Shown in pieces: positions 1 through 7,957 of a DNA stretch of 11,682 nt (positions within the stretch are counted from its first letter, which is position 1; each line of letters begins with the position of its first letter). Both the position numbers and the translations under genes were made by a program. Where the stretch lies: NCBI GenBank assembly GCA_007133875.1, contig SLLW01000198.1, positions 1 through 11,682 on the forward strand, in the 5' to 3' direction. The stretch comes from Balneolales bacterium (GTDB lineage Bacteria > Bacteroidota > Rhodothermia > Balneolales > Natronogracilivirgulaceae). The notes under the pieces are model-generated. The model ran no database searches and was not told the origin of the DNA. It saw nothing but the letters and a program-made list of their open reading frames with translations.

Positions 1-1151
1 AGTACATCCACAGCCGTAGAAAGATCCTCTGCTGAAACAATAAGCGGAGGAACAAACCGGATTACATGAACTGATGCAACATTGACCAGCACACCATATT
101 CCGCCATCTTCTGCATCACGGACGCTCCTTCAATGTTCAATTCAACACCAACCATCAGCCCCATTCCACGGATATCCTTAACAAGCGGATGTCCGGAAAG
201 CTTGTCATTCAACTCTTTCAGAAAAACCTTCCCCTTTTCTCCCGCCTTTCGGCAAAGATCATCCCGCTCTATTGTCTGAAGCACGGAAAGTGCTGCTGCC
301 GAGGCCAACGAATTGCCGCCGAATGTCGTCCCGTGATCTCCGGGTTTCAGGGTCATGGCCAGCTCTTCCGTTGCAAGAATAGCACCAACTGGTACACCGC
401 CTCCAAGTCCCTTGGCAATTGTGACCATGTCCGGCTTCACACCAACGAGCTCAGAAGCGAACATCGCACCGGTCCGCCCTATTCCGGTTTGAATTTCATC
501 AAATATCAGCGTTGTTCCGTGTTTGGTACATTTCTCGCGCACATACCTCAGAAAATCCGGGTCAACAAGCCGAATTCCGCCTTCGCCCTGTATCGGCTCG
601 ACAATTACAGCGGTGGTCTGGTCATTGACATGTTCGTCAATCGCCTCTTTGCTGTTTAATGGTATCTGGAGGAACCCGCCCGGCATCGGTTCAAAACCCT
701 GCTGATACTGCTCCTTTCCTGACGCAATACCGGCGATGGATCGCCCGTGGAAGCAGCCCTCCAGGGAGATAATCGGGCCGTTCTTCCCTTTGGAATTGGC
801 GTGTTTCCGGGCAGTTTTAAAGGCTCCTTCAATTGCTTCCAGTCCGCTGCTGCAGAGAAATACGCGGTCTAACCCACTAAGCCGGGTGAGTTTTTCCGCC
901 AACCGGACCTGGGGAACCGTAGTATAAAAATTGGATACATGAATCAGTTTTTCGACCTGGTTTTTCACTGCATGCACCAGGGCCGGATGGGCATGTCCGA
1001 GTGAATTCACGGCTATTCCGGCCAGCATATCGATATACTCTTTACCTTCGGTATCCCAGATGCGGGAACCTTTGCCATGACTCAGTGTAATGGGCAGTCG
1101 TTTATAGGTTTGGAAATAGGTTTTTTGATCTAACTGTTGAATTTCGTTCAT
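1..1151 (-). CDS. argD: Acetylornithine aminotransferase, class III PLP enzyme (C-terminus cut by window edge)
   Basis: This is a cytoplasmic PLP-dependent class III aminotransferase. In arginine synthesis the family moves the amino group of glutamate to N-acetylglutamate semialdehyde. Reading the minus strand from the ATG at 1149-1151 gives 383 codons before the window edge, against about 390-405 for ArgD, so only the last 10-20 residues are missing. Visible motifs are the early D-M-L-A-G-I-A-V-N-S-L-G-H block (about residues 41-53), a PLP-phosphate loop CSSGLEA (about 100-106), FHGRS (about 135), the EPIQGEGG segment (about 185-192), IFDEIQTGIGRTG with the cofactor-binding Asp (about 218), AKGLGGGVP with the Schiff-base Lys (about 247), and TTFGGN (about 275-280). 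No Shine-Dalgarno precedes the start. It is divergent from the plsC gene, so its arginine-pathway partners, if clustered, lie beyond the left edge. Succinylornithine, LysW-type or other omega-amino acid substrates cannot be excluded from sequence alone. Confidence 0.9.
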   Translation of the reverse strand, partial: MNEIQQLDQKTYFQTYKRLPITLSHGKGSRIWDTEGKEYIDMLAGIAVNSLGHAHPALVHAVKNQVEKLIHVSNFYTTVPQVRLAEKLTRLSGLDRVFLCSSGLEAIEGAFKTARKHANSKGKNGPIISLEGCFHGRSIAGIASGKEQYQQGFEPMPGGFLQIPLNSKEAIDEHVNDQTTAVIVEPIQGEGGIRLVDPDFLRYVREKCTKHGTTLIFDEIQTGIGRTGAMFASELVGVKPDMVTIAKGLGGGVPVGAILATEELAMTLKPGDHGTTFGGNSLASAAALSVLQTIERDDLCRKAGEKGKVFLKELNDKLSGHPLVKDIRGMGLMVGVELNIEGASVMQKMAEYGVLVNVASVHVIRFVPPLIVSAEDLSTAVDV

Positions 1152-1442
1152 GTCGGTTCTTATCTGGCTATTATTTTTGAGGCTGTAAACTACCAATTAC
1201 TGATACAATAGACAATCGGCGATCATTCCGCCAGGAAATTGTATCTGCTTCTTATTGGTTTCCTCGAGATACATGTAACCGGATTTTTAAAATCCCATAT
1301 CATCCCTCCGGATAATTGAAATCGTTACATTATTTAGCCACATACCATTCTGCTGCTTTTTCCATGGCCGGGGCATTTGTATTTTCCGGTCAGGAGTAAC
1401 TCCGGTGTATCCCGTCACCCTTTTATTTAGAATACTACGCAT
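1152..1442. other. Divergent intergenic region (argD / plsC)
   Basis: This 291-base gap separates two divergent genes, so it must carry at least one promoter in each direction. On the minus strand there is a weak match to the Bacteroidota promoter pattern: ATTG (1213-1216), then 20 bases, then TAGTTTAC (1185-1192), against the TTTG / TAnnTTTG consensus. It would give a leader of roughly 25-30 bases for argD. On the plus strand I found no convincing match. A small perfect inverted repeat, GGAG-taa-CTCC, lies at 1393-1403 upstream of plsC. I saw no RNA gene and no coding potential here. Confidence 0.4.
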
Positions 1443-2180
1443 ATGGCTCACAACCCGGGATTTTTTGTAAAACTTCGAATGATTGTCACCGCTCTTTTGC
1501 TGCTGGTGGTACTGACCGTTCTGTGCCTGCTGACCATCATCATTTCAATAGTGACCTTCGGGAAGTTTAGCACATTTCTTACACATTGGGTCGGGTATGC
1601 ACTCGGAATAACGGCATTAACTACTGCGGGTGTCCGAAGAAAAATCAAATACCATGGAGAGAAGCCAAAAGACCCTGCCATATTCATCATCAACCACAGT
1701 TCAACTCTTGATTTGTTCATCATGCTCACGCTGTTTCTCCCCGGAATTCGCTACATCGCAAAAAGAGAGCTGATGTACAATCCGTTTTTCTTGATACTGG
1801 TTAAATTTTCCGGGCAGATCATGATTAACAGAAAAGACTCCCGTGGAGCGATCACGCAACTGCATCAGGCCTATAAGCGTATTCGCAGAGACCGCCTCTC
1901 CCTTTTCTTTGCTCCTGAAGGAACCCGTTCTGAAACCGGAGAAATCGCCCCGTTTAAATCCGGAGCATTTCAGACTGCAATGGATCTTGGATATCCGATT
2001 GTTCCCATTTATATAGAAGGAGCTTTTGACCTCTGTCCCGGCAAATCGCTCGTCACCCTCCCCGGGACAGTGACTGTTCATATTTATCCCCCAATAGACA
2101 CATCTCACTGGAACAAAAAAAATCTTCGCAAGCATATTGATGAGGTACGGGAGATGTACCTGGGTTGGGCAAACAGGTGA
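1443..2180 (+). CDS. plsC: 1-acyl-sn-glycerol-3-phosphate acyltransferase (PlsC family)
   Basis: A 245-residue membrane-bound acyltransferase, the usual size for PlsC, expected to acylate lysophosphatidic acid to phosphatidic acid in phospholipid synthesis. A long hydrophobic segment spans about residues 13-38, followed by the acyltransferase fold. The catalytic motif I H-x4-D is NHSSTLD with H85 and D90. Motif II lies around GQIMINRKDSR (124-134). Motif III is FAPEGTRS (156-163), with the substrate-binding Glu159 and Arg162. Motif IV is the proline-containing IVPIYIEGA (186-194). The start follows CGCAT with no Shine-Dalgarno; it places the membrane anchor at the usual N-terminal position. 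The gene stands alone between divergent argD and the efflux operon 259 bases downstream, so it is probably monocistronic. Other members of the superfamily acylate ornithine lipids or lipid A precursors, but the short length and motifs favour PlsC. Confidence 0.88.
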   Translation: MAHNPGFFVKLRMIVTALLLLVVLTVLCLLTIIISIVTFGKFSTFLTHWVGYALGITALTTAGVRRKIKYHGEKPKDPAIFIINHSSTLDLFIMLTLFLPGIRYIAKRELMYNPFFLILVKFSGQIMINRKDSRGAITQLHQAYKRIRRDRLSLFFAPEGTRSETGEIAPFKSGAFQTAMDLGYPIVPIYIEGAFDLCPGKSLVTLPGTVTVHIYPPIDTSHWNKKNLRKHIDEVREMYLGWANR

Positions 2181-2439
2181 ATACAGATTAACGCCCCTTT
2201 ATAACTATCCAACCTGCCGGGTTTTGATCATTTTTAAAACCTTTTACATAATTCGCAAAACGATTTGGGGTAGATTACGTTATGTAGTCTATTATACACC
2301 GGTTTTTTCTGAGTGTTCACCCGGTATTTCTGTGTCGTAAAGGTGAACTATCGCCGCCCTTAGTCGTCTATCTATATAAATCATACCCCCATACCGGATA
2401 GCAGCTGTCGGATAAATTGATCATTATTGTTTCAAAAAC
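2181..2439. other. Intergenic region upstream of the efflux operon
   Basis: A 259-base, AT-richer gap that should hold the plsC transcript end and the promoter of the efflux operon. There is a TATAAA (2375-2380) without a matching -35 box at the proper distance, and a spaced inverted repeat TTGA (2417-2420) / TCAA (2432-2435) with 11 bases between, just before the adaptor start, which could be an operator but is too short to claim. No Rho-independent terminator with a stem and T tract was found, and no gene. Confidence 0.35.
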
Positions 2440-3735
2440 ATGTATTTAAAAAACTTTCTTTGCATCTCAGTACTTATCGTTCTTTTTACTTTAGGGTGCT
2501 CCGGTAGTGACAATTCCGACAACCCGGGCAACCAGAATAACGAACGGGCTCCAACTGTGGAGGCGGTAAAGGTGATCACCGGCAGTTTGCCATTGGAGGA
2601 GGAGCTTACCGGTATCGTCAAGGCCCGGAATCAAACAGATATCTATCCGGAAATTACAGCTCCCATTGTAGAGGTCGCGGTTAATAACGGGGATTATGTA
2701 GAAGCGGGACAAGCGCTGGTACGTCTGCGGGATTCGGAAGCACGGGAACGGCTGCGACAAGCGGAGTCTGGGTATCAAATTGCCCGGGCACAGGTGCGGC
2801 AGGCTGAAGCGAGACTCAACCGGCACAATATGAACCTTGATCGCATCCGCGAACTCCGGAGCCGTGACCTTGAAACGGAAGCAGAACTGGAAAATATGGA
2901 GGCCGAGGTGGAATCAGCCGAAGCGACACTGGAGCTCAATAAAGCTCAGATGGAGCAGGCCGAATCGATTATTGAAGAGCGCAAAAACGAATTGGAAAAT
3001 ACCGTTGTTCGCGCCCCGATCAACGGGTTGGTCGGTTTGAGAAATGCCGAAATAGGTCAGCAGGCAAATCCTTCCACCCGCCTCTTCCAGATTGGAGACC
3101 CCAGTCAGATGAAAATCGAGATGTCGATTACCGAGAGAATGACCTCCTACATTGAAGTTGGCCATTCAGCAAGCATCACCTCTCCCGGGAACAATGGAAT
3201 TGTCGAAGGAGCAATCACACGCATCTCACCGTTTTTGAATCCGGTCACCCATAGCACCATTGCAGAAATTGAAGTCGCAAATCCGGACAACATCCTCCGG
3301 CCCGGAATGTTCGTAACCATTAAAATACGATATGCTGAAAGTGAAAACGCTATTTTGGTACCCAATAATGCCATTTACTTTCACCCGGACCACGGATATG
3401 AAGGGGTTTTTGTAGCCGAGCGTATCGGACAGGAGTTACAGTTTGAGGGGGATCAACCACCAGGTGAATTAATCGGCCCGGCCCCGGTCACATTTGTTCC
3501 CATTGATATGGTTGCAAAGGGTCGCCTTATTTCCGGAATTGAAGGGATCTCTCAGGACAGTTGGGTGGTCACACTGGGACAAAATCTGCTTGTTCGCGGA
3601 TCGGATGAAGCGAATGTCCGCCCCGTGGACTGGGATCATATTATCAACCTGCAGGAAATCCAGAGCCGCGATCTTTTTGATATCATAGAAAATAAAATGG
3701 CCCAGCAATCCCGGAGGGACACTTCCGGAGTCTGA
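2440..3735 (+). CDS. RND efflux periplasmic adaptor subunit (HlyD/AcrA-type lipoprotein)
   Basis: A 431-residue membrane fusion protein that would link the inner-membrane RND pump encoded next to an outer-membrane channel. The N-terminus is a lipoprotein-type signal: a hydrophobic stretch (about 5-18) ends in TLGC, with Cys20 the likely lipidated residue; the -3 position is Thr rather than the usual Leu. A low-complexity Ser/Asp/Asn linker follows (21-34). Domains in order: first half of the lipoyl/barrel-sandwich (about 66-98, with NNGDYVEAGQALVRL), an alpha-helical hairpin rich in Glu, Ala and Arg with coiled-coil periodicity (about 99-187), the second lipoyl half (about 188-220, with VRAPINGLVG), a beta-barrel (about 222-298) and a membrane-proximal domain (about 300-395). 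The C-terminal tail is hydrophilic. An in-frame TAA at 2413-2415 bounds the reading frame upstream and ATG 2440 is the first start. It is co-directional with the pump 64 bases downstream, so the two form an operon. The substrate is unknown. Confidence 0.9.
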   Translation: MYLKNFLCISVLIVLFTLGCSGSDNSDNPGNQNNERAPTVEAVKVITGSLPLEEELTGIVKARNQTDIYPEITAPIVEVAVNNGDYVEAGQALVRLRDSEARERLRQAESGYQIARAQVRQAEARLNRHNMNLDRIRELRSRDLETEAELENMEAEVESAEATLELNKAQMEQAESIIEERKNELENTVVRAPINGLVGLRNAEIGQQANPSTRLFQIGDPSQMKIEMSITERMTSYIEVGHSASITSPGNNGIVEGAITRISPFLNPVTHSTIAEIEVANPDNILRPGMFVTIKIRYAESENAILVPNNAIYFHPDHGYEGVFVAERIGQELQFEGDQPPGELIGPAPVTFVPIDMVAKGRLISGIEGISQDSWVVTLGQNLLVRGSDEANVRPVDWDHIINLQEIQSRDLFDIIENKMAQQSRRDTSGV

Positions 3736-3769
3736 CGTCCCCTCCATCGGAAGGGCGGAATTGACGCCC
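3722..3769 (+). repeat. Paired inverted repeats between adaptor and pump genes
   Basis: Two short inverted repeats sit at the adaptor/pump junction. CTTCCG (3722-3727) and CGGAAG (3748-3753) flank the adaptor stop codon, and GGGCG (3753-3757) and CGCCC (3765-3769) form a perfect 5-bp stem with a 7-base loop. They share base 3753, so the two stems compete or stack. There is no T tract, so this is not a standard terminator. An intercistronic mRNA hairpin that protects or trims the transcript is possible. Function is inferred only from position. Confidence 0.4.
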
Positions 3770-3799
3770 ATAACACCGTTACATGAAGCACAGTAGACT

Positions 3800-6700
3800 A
3801 TGTCCATAACCGAACGTTCCGTAGCAAGACCGGTTACAACGATGATGGTTTTCCTGATCGTCATCACTCTGGGTTCCATCGGGTTCCGGTTTCTGCCGAT
3901 CGACTTGCTGCCCCCTATCGAATATCCGCAACTGACTGTTGCCGTGTTTTACAGTAATGTCGGTCCGGAAGAGATGGAACAACTCGTGACCGAACAAATT
4001 GAAAATTCACTGGCTGGTGTGGCCAATGTGGAGCGGGTCACCTCACGATCCTCCGAGGGAAGCAGCCGGGTAACGCTCAATTTCTCCCAGGGGGTTAATA
4101 TTGATGAAGCGACCAATGATGTGAGAGCGGCGCTCGACCGGTTACGCAACAACCTGCCCGAGGACGCCGATCCGCCCAGGATATGGAAATTTGATCCTAA
4201 TGATGCCCCCATCGTTGTAATTGGTGCCCAGTCTGACCGCAATATGGCGGACCTGACCCGGATCCTTGAGCGGGATGTCACCAAGAATTTTGAACAAATC
4301 CCCGGTGTGGGTGCTATTGACGTATGGGGCGGGATTTATCATGAAATCCAGGTTGATCTTGACCGTGACCGGCTGACATCCAGCGAATTGACCGCCCAGG
4401 ATGTGGTAGCGGCTTTGGGCCGGGAAAACATCACACTTCCCGGTGGAAATGTCAGGGACGGCCTGAGTGATATCTATGTTCGCTCTGTCGGAGAGTATGA
4501 AAATGTATCGGATATCGAACAGACGATCATTACCAATGTGGATGGAGCCCCGATTCGGATCGGGGATGTGGCCAATGTCCGGCAAGGTTACCAGGATATC
4601 TGGCGGTATATTGAAATTGATGAACAACCCACCATCCGGTTTGGTATCCGTAAACAGACCGGTGCCAACACGGTAGCCGTTGCGGAACAGATCAAGCAGG
4701 AAGTGGAACGCATCAACCGGACCCGTACCGATATGGAGCTGCGGGTCATTACCGATCAGAGCGATTTCATCCAGTCATCCATCGACAGCGTCCGAAATGC
4801 CGCACTCTGGGGCGGAATTCTGGCCATCATCGTCCTGTTCGCATTTCTGAGAAACGGATCTACCACCCTGATTATCGGAGTTTCGATCCCGATTTCCATT
4901 ATCGCAACGTTCGCACTACTCTATTTCGGTGGCCTCACCCTTAACCAGATGAGTTTCGGAGGTTTGGCGCTTGGCGTCGGCCTCATTGTCGACAACTCTA
5001 TCGTGGTGCTGGAAAATATAGTCCGGCAGCGACAAAACGGGAAAACACGTAAACAGAGTTCGCTGATCGGTACACGTCAGGTTACCGGTGCGATCATTGC
5101 CGCAACCCTGACCACTTCGGTCATTTTCCTGCCGGTGCTTTTTATGCAGACAATTACCGGCCTTCTCTTTCAGGAACTGGCTCTGGTCGTTGTTTTTGCC
5201 CTGTTGTGCTCCCTGATCGTTGCCCTCACACTTGTCCCCATGATGGCCAGCAAAATGCTGTCCGTACAACCGGATGATCCGGATCCCGATAAGCGGTCCC
5301 GCTATCAACGCATGTTTGAAAAACTGGAAAACGGCTACGCCCATCTTCTTGAACGGGCACTGAATCGTAAACTGCTCATTTCGCTGGGGGTTTTTCTGAT
5401 TTTCGGATTAGCGCTTTTTGGATTCCGGATGATCCCGTATGAACTCACTCCGGAGGTAGATGCCGACGAAATCCGGGTCCGCATGACGATGGCAGATGGT
5501 ACCAATATTTCGGTTATCCACCAGTACCTTGAGGAGCTGGATGACGTCGTTCAGTCGGTCATTCCTCAGGAAGAGGTTATCTATTATTCAAAAGATGTCC
5601 GTAACGGCAACGGGCGCATTGACCTGACCCTCCGCCCACCCGGAGAACGGAGTATTTCCAGTACGGACATTGCAGATGATCTCCGCCAAAAAGTACAGGG
5701 AGTGATTCCGGGGGCGGATATCCGGGTGTCGGCACGATCCGGCCTGTGGGTTCTGCGCCGCGTGTTTGGTGGGGGTGGAGGAGGCGATGACGAAGGCGAA
5801 TCCCTTCAGATTCAGCTCCGGGGAAACAATCTCACCCAGGCCGGAGATGTTACGCGCCAGCTTATTCCGCTTCTGGAACGACTTCCCGGTGTCACCGATG
5901 TGGAATCCGACCGAGGGGAAGGCAATCCTCAGCAGGACATCCGGTTTGATCGCGAGAAGGTTTCCCGGCTCGGGCTTAGTGTGAATGAAGTGGCACGCAC
6001 CATTCAGACCAATGTCGGCGGTACGCAGGCCGGCGTCTTCCGGGTGGATGCCGAAGAGTGGCCGATTACAGTCAGGCTTCGGCCCGAAGACCGGCTCTCC
6101 GTTCTGGATCTGGACAACATCTCCATCCGCACAGCGGACGGATCCATTCTGCCGATATCAACTGTCGCCCACCAGGAATTCACCCGGATGCCGGAAAATA
6201 TCAACCGGATCAACAATCAGCGGGTAACCTACATCACGGCAAACCTCGAGCGGGGTGTAGCCCTCGGCGATGCCGTCAACATGATGGAGGCCGAACTCGC
6301 CGAATTCCCGATGCCTGACGGTTTTTCGGTCTATTTTGGCGGGGAGTACGAAGAGCAGCAACAGGCGCAGCGCGACTTTACCATGTCCATCATCATGGCA
6401 TTGATCCTCATATACATGGTGATGGCAGCCCAGTTTGAACGATTCATTGATCCGTTGATCGTCATGTTCTCCGTGCCGCTGGCTTTAATCGGGGTGGTTC
6501 CAGCACTCCTGCTCACCGGCACCACCCTGAATCTGCAAAGTTTTATGGGGATGGTGATGCTCATCGGTATTGTGGTGAATAATGCCATTGTCCTGGTAGA
6601 TTACATCAACCTGATGCGCCGGGAACAAAACCTGCCGATCTACCGTGCGGTTGTGGAAGCCGGAAAACTGCGTCTTCGTCCGATAATGATGACCACCATC

Positions 6701-6940
6701 ACCACCATACTGGCGATGATCCCGCTTTCACTGGGAACCGGCGCAGGCGGGGAAATCCAGGCTGCCCTGGCACGCGTTGTGATTGGTGGACTTGCGGTCT
6801 CCTCCCTCATCACCCTGATCTTCATACCTGTCGTTTACGTATCGGTAACGGCGGCATTCGACCGAATTAAAAGCTGGCTGCCCAGCTGGAAACAGGAGGA
6901 AGAAACCGATTCAGCCGCCGCTCCATCTTTACCCGACTGA
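3800..6940 (+). CDS. RND-family efflux transporter permease (AcrB/HAE-1 like)
   Basis: A 1046-residue inner-membrane pump, the normal size for tripartite RND exporters, which use proton flow to expel drugs, detergents or other compounds from the periplasm. The start is fixed: an in-frame TAG lies at 3794-3796, and the N-terminus reads MSITERSVARPVTTMM, as is typical of the family. Transmembrane helix 1 is at about 13-31; a large periplasmic domain follows to about 333; helices 2-6 lie at about 336-480; helix 7 at about 524-544; a second periplasmic domain runs to about 858; helices 8-12 are at about 860-1018. The two-fold repeat of the family is clear. In helix 4 the proton-relay pair is D398-N399 (VDNSIVVLEN) instead of the Asp-Asp of AcrB, and in helix 10 the lysine equivalent to AcrB K940 is N927 (VNNAIVLVDY). 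A six-glycine run (657-662) followed by acidic residues lies in the second periplasmic domain. No outer-membrane TolC-type gene follows. Substrates cannot be predicted. Confidence 0.93.
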   Translation: MSITERSVARPVTTMMVFLIVITLGSIGFRFLPIDLLPPIEYPQLTVAVFYSNVGPEEMEQLVTEQIENSLAGVANVERVTSRSSEGSSRVTLNFSQGVNIDEATNDVRAALDRLRNNLPEDADPPRIWKFDPNDAPIVVIGAQSDRNMADLTRILERDVTKNFEQIPGVGAIDVWGGIYHEIQVDLDRDRLTSSELTAQDVVAALGRENITLPGGNVRDGLSDIYVRSVGEYENVSDIEQTIITNVDGAPIRIGDVANVRQGYQDIWRYIEIDEQPTIRFGIRKQTGANTVAVAEQIKQEVERINRTRTDMELRVITDQSDFIQSSIDSVRNAALWGGILAIIVLFAFLRNGSTTLIIGVSIPISIIATFALLYFGGLTLNQMSFGGLALGVGLIVDNSIVVLENIVRQRQNGKTRKQSSLIGTRQVTGAIIAATLTTSVIFLPVLFMQTITGLLFQELALVVVFALLCSLIVALTLVPMMASKMLSVQPDDPDPDKRSRYQRMFEKLENGYAHLLERALNRKLLISLGVFLIFGLALFGFRMIPYELTPEVDADEIRVRMTMADGTNISVIHQYLEELDDVVQSVIPQEEVIYYSKDVRNGNGRIDLTLRPPGERSISSTDIADDLRQKVQGVIPGADIRVSARSGLWVLRRVFGGGGGGDDEGESLQIQLRGNNLTQAGDVTRQLIPLLERLPGVTDVESDRGEGNPQQDIRFDREKVSRLGLSVNEVARTIQTNVGGTQAGVFRVDAEEWPITVRLRPEDRLSVLDLDNISIRTADGSILPISTVAHQEFTRMPENINRINNQRVTYITANLERGVALGDAVNMMEAELAEFPMPDGFSVYFGGEYEEQQQAQRDFTMSIIMALILIYMVMAAQFERFIDPLIVMFSVPLALIGVVPALLLTGTTLNLQSFMGMVMLIGIVVNNAIVLVDYINLMRREQNLPIYRAVVEAGKLRLRPIMMTTITTILAMIPLSLGTGAGGEIQAALARVVIGGLAVSSLITLIFIPVVYVSVTAAFDRIKSWLPSWKQEEETDSAAAPSLPD

Positions 6941-7058
6941 TTTTTTCTGCCATACTTTCTTCTATTCCTGAATGCCGGAACACCACCGGCTATTCGTCTG
7001 TTACAGAAAGACGTAGCACGAGTTCAATATACAGATACGAAAATATGGAGAATGCGTT
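6941..7058 (+). other. Intergenic gap with weak hairpin after the pump gene
   Basis: A 118-base gap between the pump stop and the sugar kinase start. The perfect stem GCCGG (6974-6978) / CCGGC (6986-6990) with a 7-base loop may mark the 3' end of the efflux transcript, but it is not followed by a T run, so termination is unproven. A T run (6941-6946) directly after the stop has no stem immediately before it. I found no well-spaced promoter, though the change of function suggests one for the sugar genes. Confidence 0.3.
7047..7050 (+). promoter_or_regulatory. Shine-Dalgarno sequence of the fructokinase gene
   Basis: GGAG ends 8 bases before the ATG at 7059, a textbook position. None of the other starts visible in the window has a comparable site. 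It supports ATG 7059; the ATGs at 7045 and 7052 are out of frame with the kinase. Confidence 0.6.
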
Positions 7059-7937
7059 ATGAGAAAACCGGTCATTGCTGGATTGGGGGAAGTTCTGTGG
7101 GATGTTTTCCCGGAATACAAACGGCCCGGAGGAGCTCCGGCCAATGTCTCCTTTCATGCTACCAAACTCGGCAACAACGGTGTTCCTGTCAGCCGGGTAG
7201 GTGACGATGAAAACGGAGAGGAGTTGCTCAAACTACTGGCATCCCATCACCTCGACATCTCATACATCCAGAAAGATGACCGGGTTCCAACCGGCACCGT
7301 CGAAGTCAGCATGACCAATGGGGAAGCTTCCTATGTGATTACCGATGGAGTGGCCTGGGACCGGCTCTCACTTACACCAGCATGGCAGGATCTGGCAAGG
7401 GATGCCGATGCTGTCTGTTTCGGAACACTGGCACAACGAAATGAAGTGAGCCGCAGAACCATCCGGGAGTTTCTGAAACTGGTCTCCGGTGAGTGCCTCA
7501 AAATTGCAGATATCAACCTGCGGGAGCCGCACTATACCGAGGAGGTGATTGACACAACTCTGCAGCTGGCCGATCTGGTAAAATTGAATGCGCATGAGTG
7601 GAACCGCCTTCACGAACTGTTTGGGGTTGATGATCTCAAGGAGTGGCTCTTCTCCGAAAAAGGGGTGCGCATTATCTGCCTGACCAAAGGAATGGATGGC
7701 GCCGAACTCATCACACCGGAACAGCATCTGGTCGAGCCGGTTCATCCGGTTGATAATACCGATGGCGATTCCGTGGGGGTCGGTGATGCATTTACCGCTT
7801 CACTTACTCATCATTTATTACGAAATTCCCCGTTGGATGTCTGCATCTCGGCGGCCAACAAATATGCCGCGCAGGTTGCAGCACGAAAAGGGGCCATGCC
7901 CGACCTCCCTTCTTCGGTCATAAATTCACTTGCTTAA
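7059..7937 (+). CDS. PfkB-family carbohydrate kinase, probable fructokinase
   Basis: A 292-residue cytoplasmic ribokinase/PfkB-family kinase, slightly short but complete. It probably makes fructose 6-phosphate from fructose and ATP. The N-terminal signature includes GEVLWDVFP (10-18) and GGAPANV (24-30), the form typical of fructokinases. The NxxE magnesium/phosphate motif is N177-A-H-E180. The ATP-site and anion-hole motif is DSVGVGDAF (237-245), with D243 of GVGD as catalytic base. The gene has a strong Shine-Dalgarno and lies 20 bases upstream of an amylosucrase-type gene in the same direction. That enzyme releases fructose from sucrose, so the context strongly favours fructose as substrate. 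The homologous gene in methanotroph sucrose clusters is called fruK, a name also used for 1-phosphofructokinase, so I give no symbol. Another hexose or a nucleoside as substrate is possible on motifs alone. Confidence 0.88.
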   Translation: MRKPVIAGLGEVLWDVFPEYKRPGGAPANVSFHATKLGNNGVPVSRVGDDENGEELLKLLASHHLDISYIQKDDRVPTGTVEVSMTNGEASYVITDGVAWDRLSLTPAWQDLARDADAVCFGTLAQRNEVSRRTIREFLKLVSGECLKIADINLREPHYTEEVIDTTLQLADLVKLNAHEWNRLHELFGVDDLKEWLFSEKGVRIICLTKGMDGAELITPEQHLVEPVHPVDNTDGDSVGVGDAFTASLTHHLLRNSPLDVCISAANKYAAQVAARKGAMPDLPSSVINSLA

Positions 7938-7957
7938 CACCATCTGTAGTAACGTAA

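Noticed and set aside
189..659. 156-codon plus-strand open frame within the aminotransferase gene
   Set aside because: It lies opposite the argD frame, whose translation shows a full set of class III aminotransferase motifs; this frame has no recognisable protein features.
2375..2380. TATAAA as the -10 box of the efflux operon
   Set aside because: No -35-like sequence at 16-18 bases upstream, and Bacteroidota-type promoters use a different pattern; AT-rich gaps give such hits by chance.
4142..4627. 161-codon minus-strand open frame within the pump gene
   Set aside because: It is antisense to a conserved periplasmic part of the RND pump and has no family features of its own.
6872..6887. Perfect hairpin AGCTGG-CTGC-CCAGCT near the 3' end of the pump gene
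   Set aside because: It lies inside the coding region over 50 bases before the stop and is not directly followed by a T run, so it is not a terminator; probably a coding coincidence.
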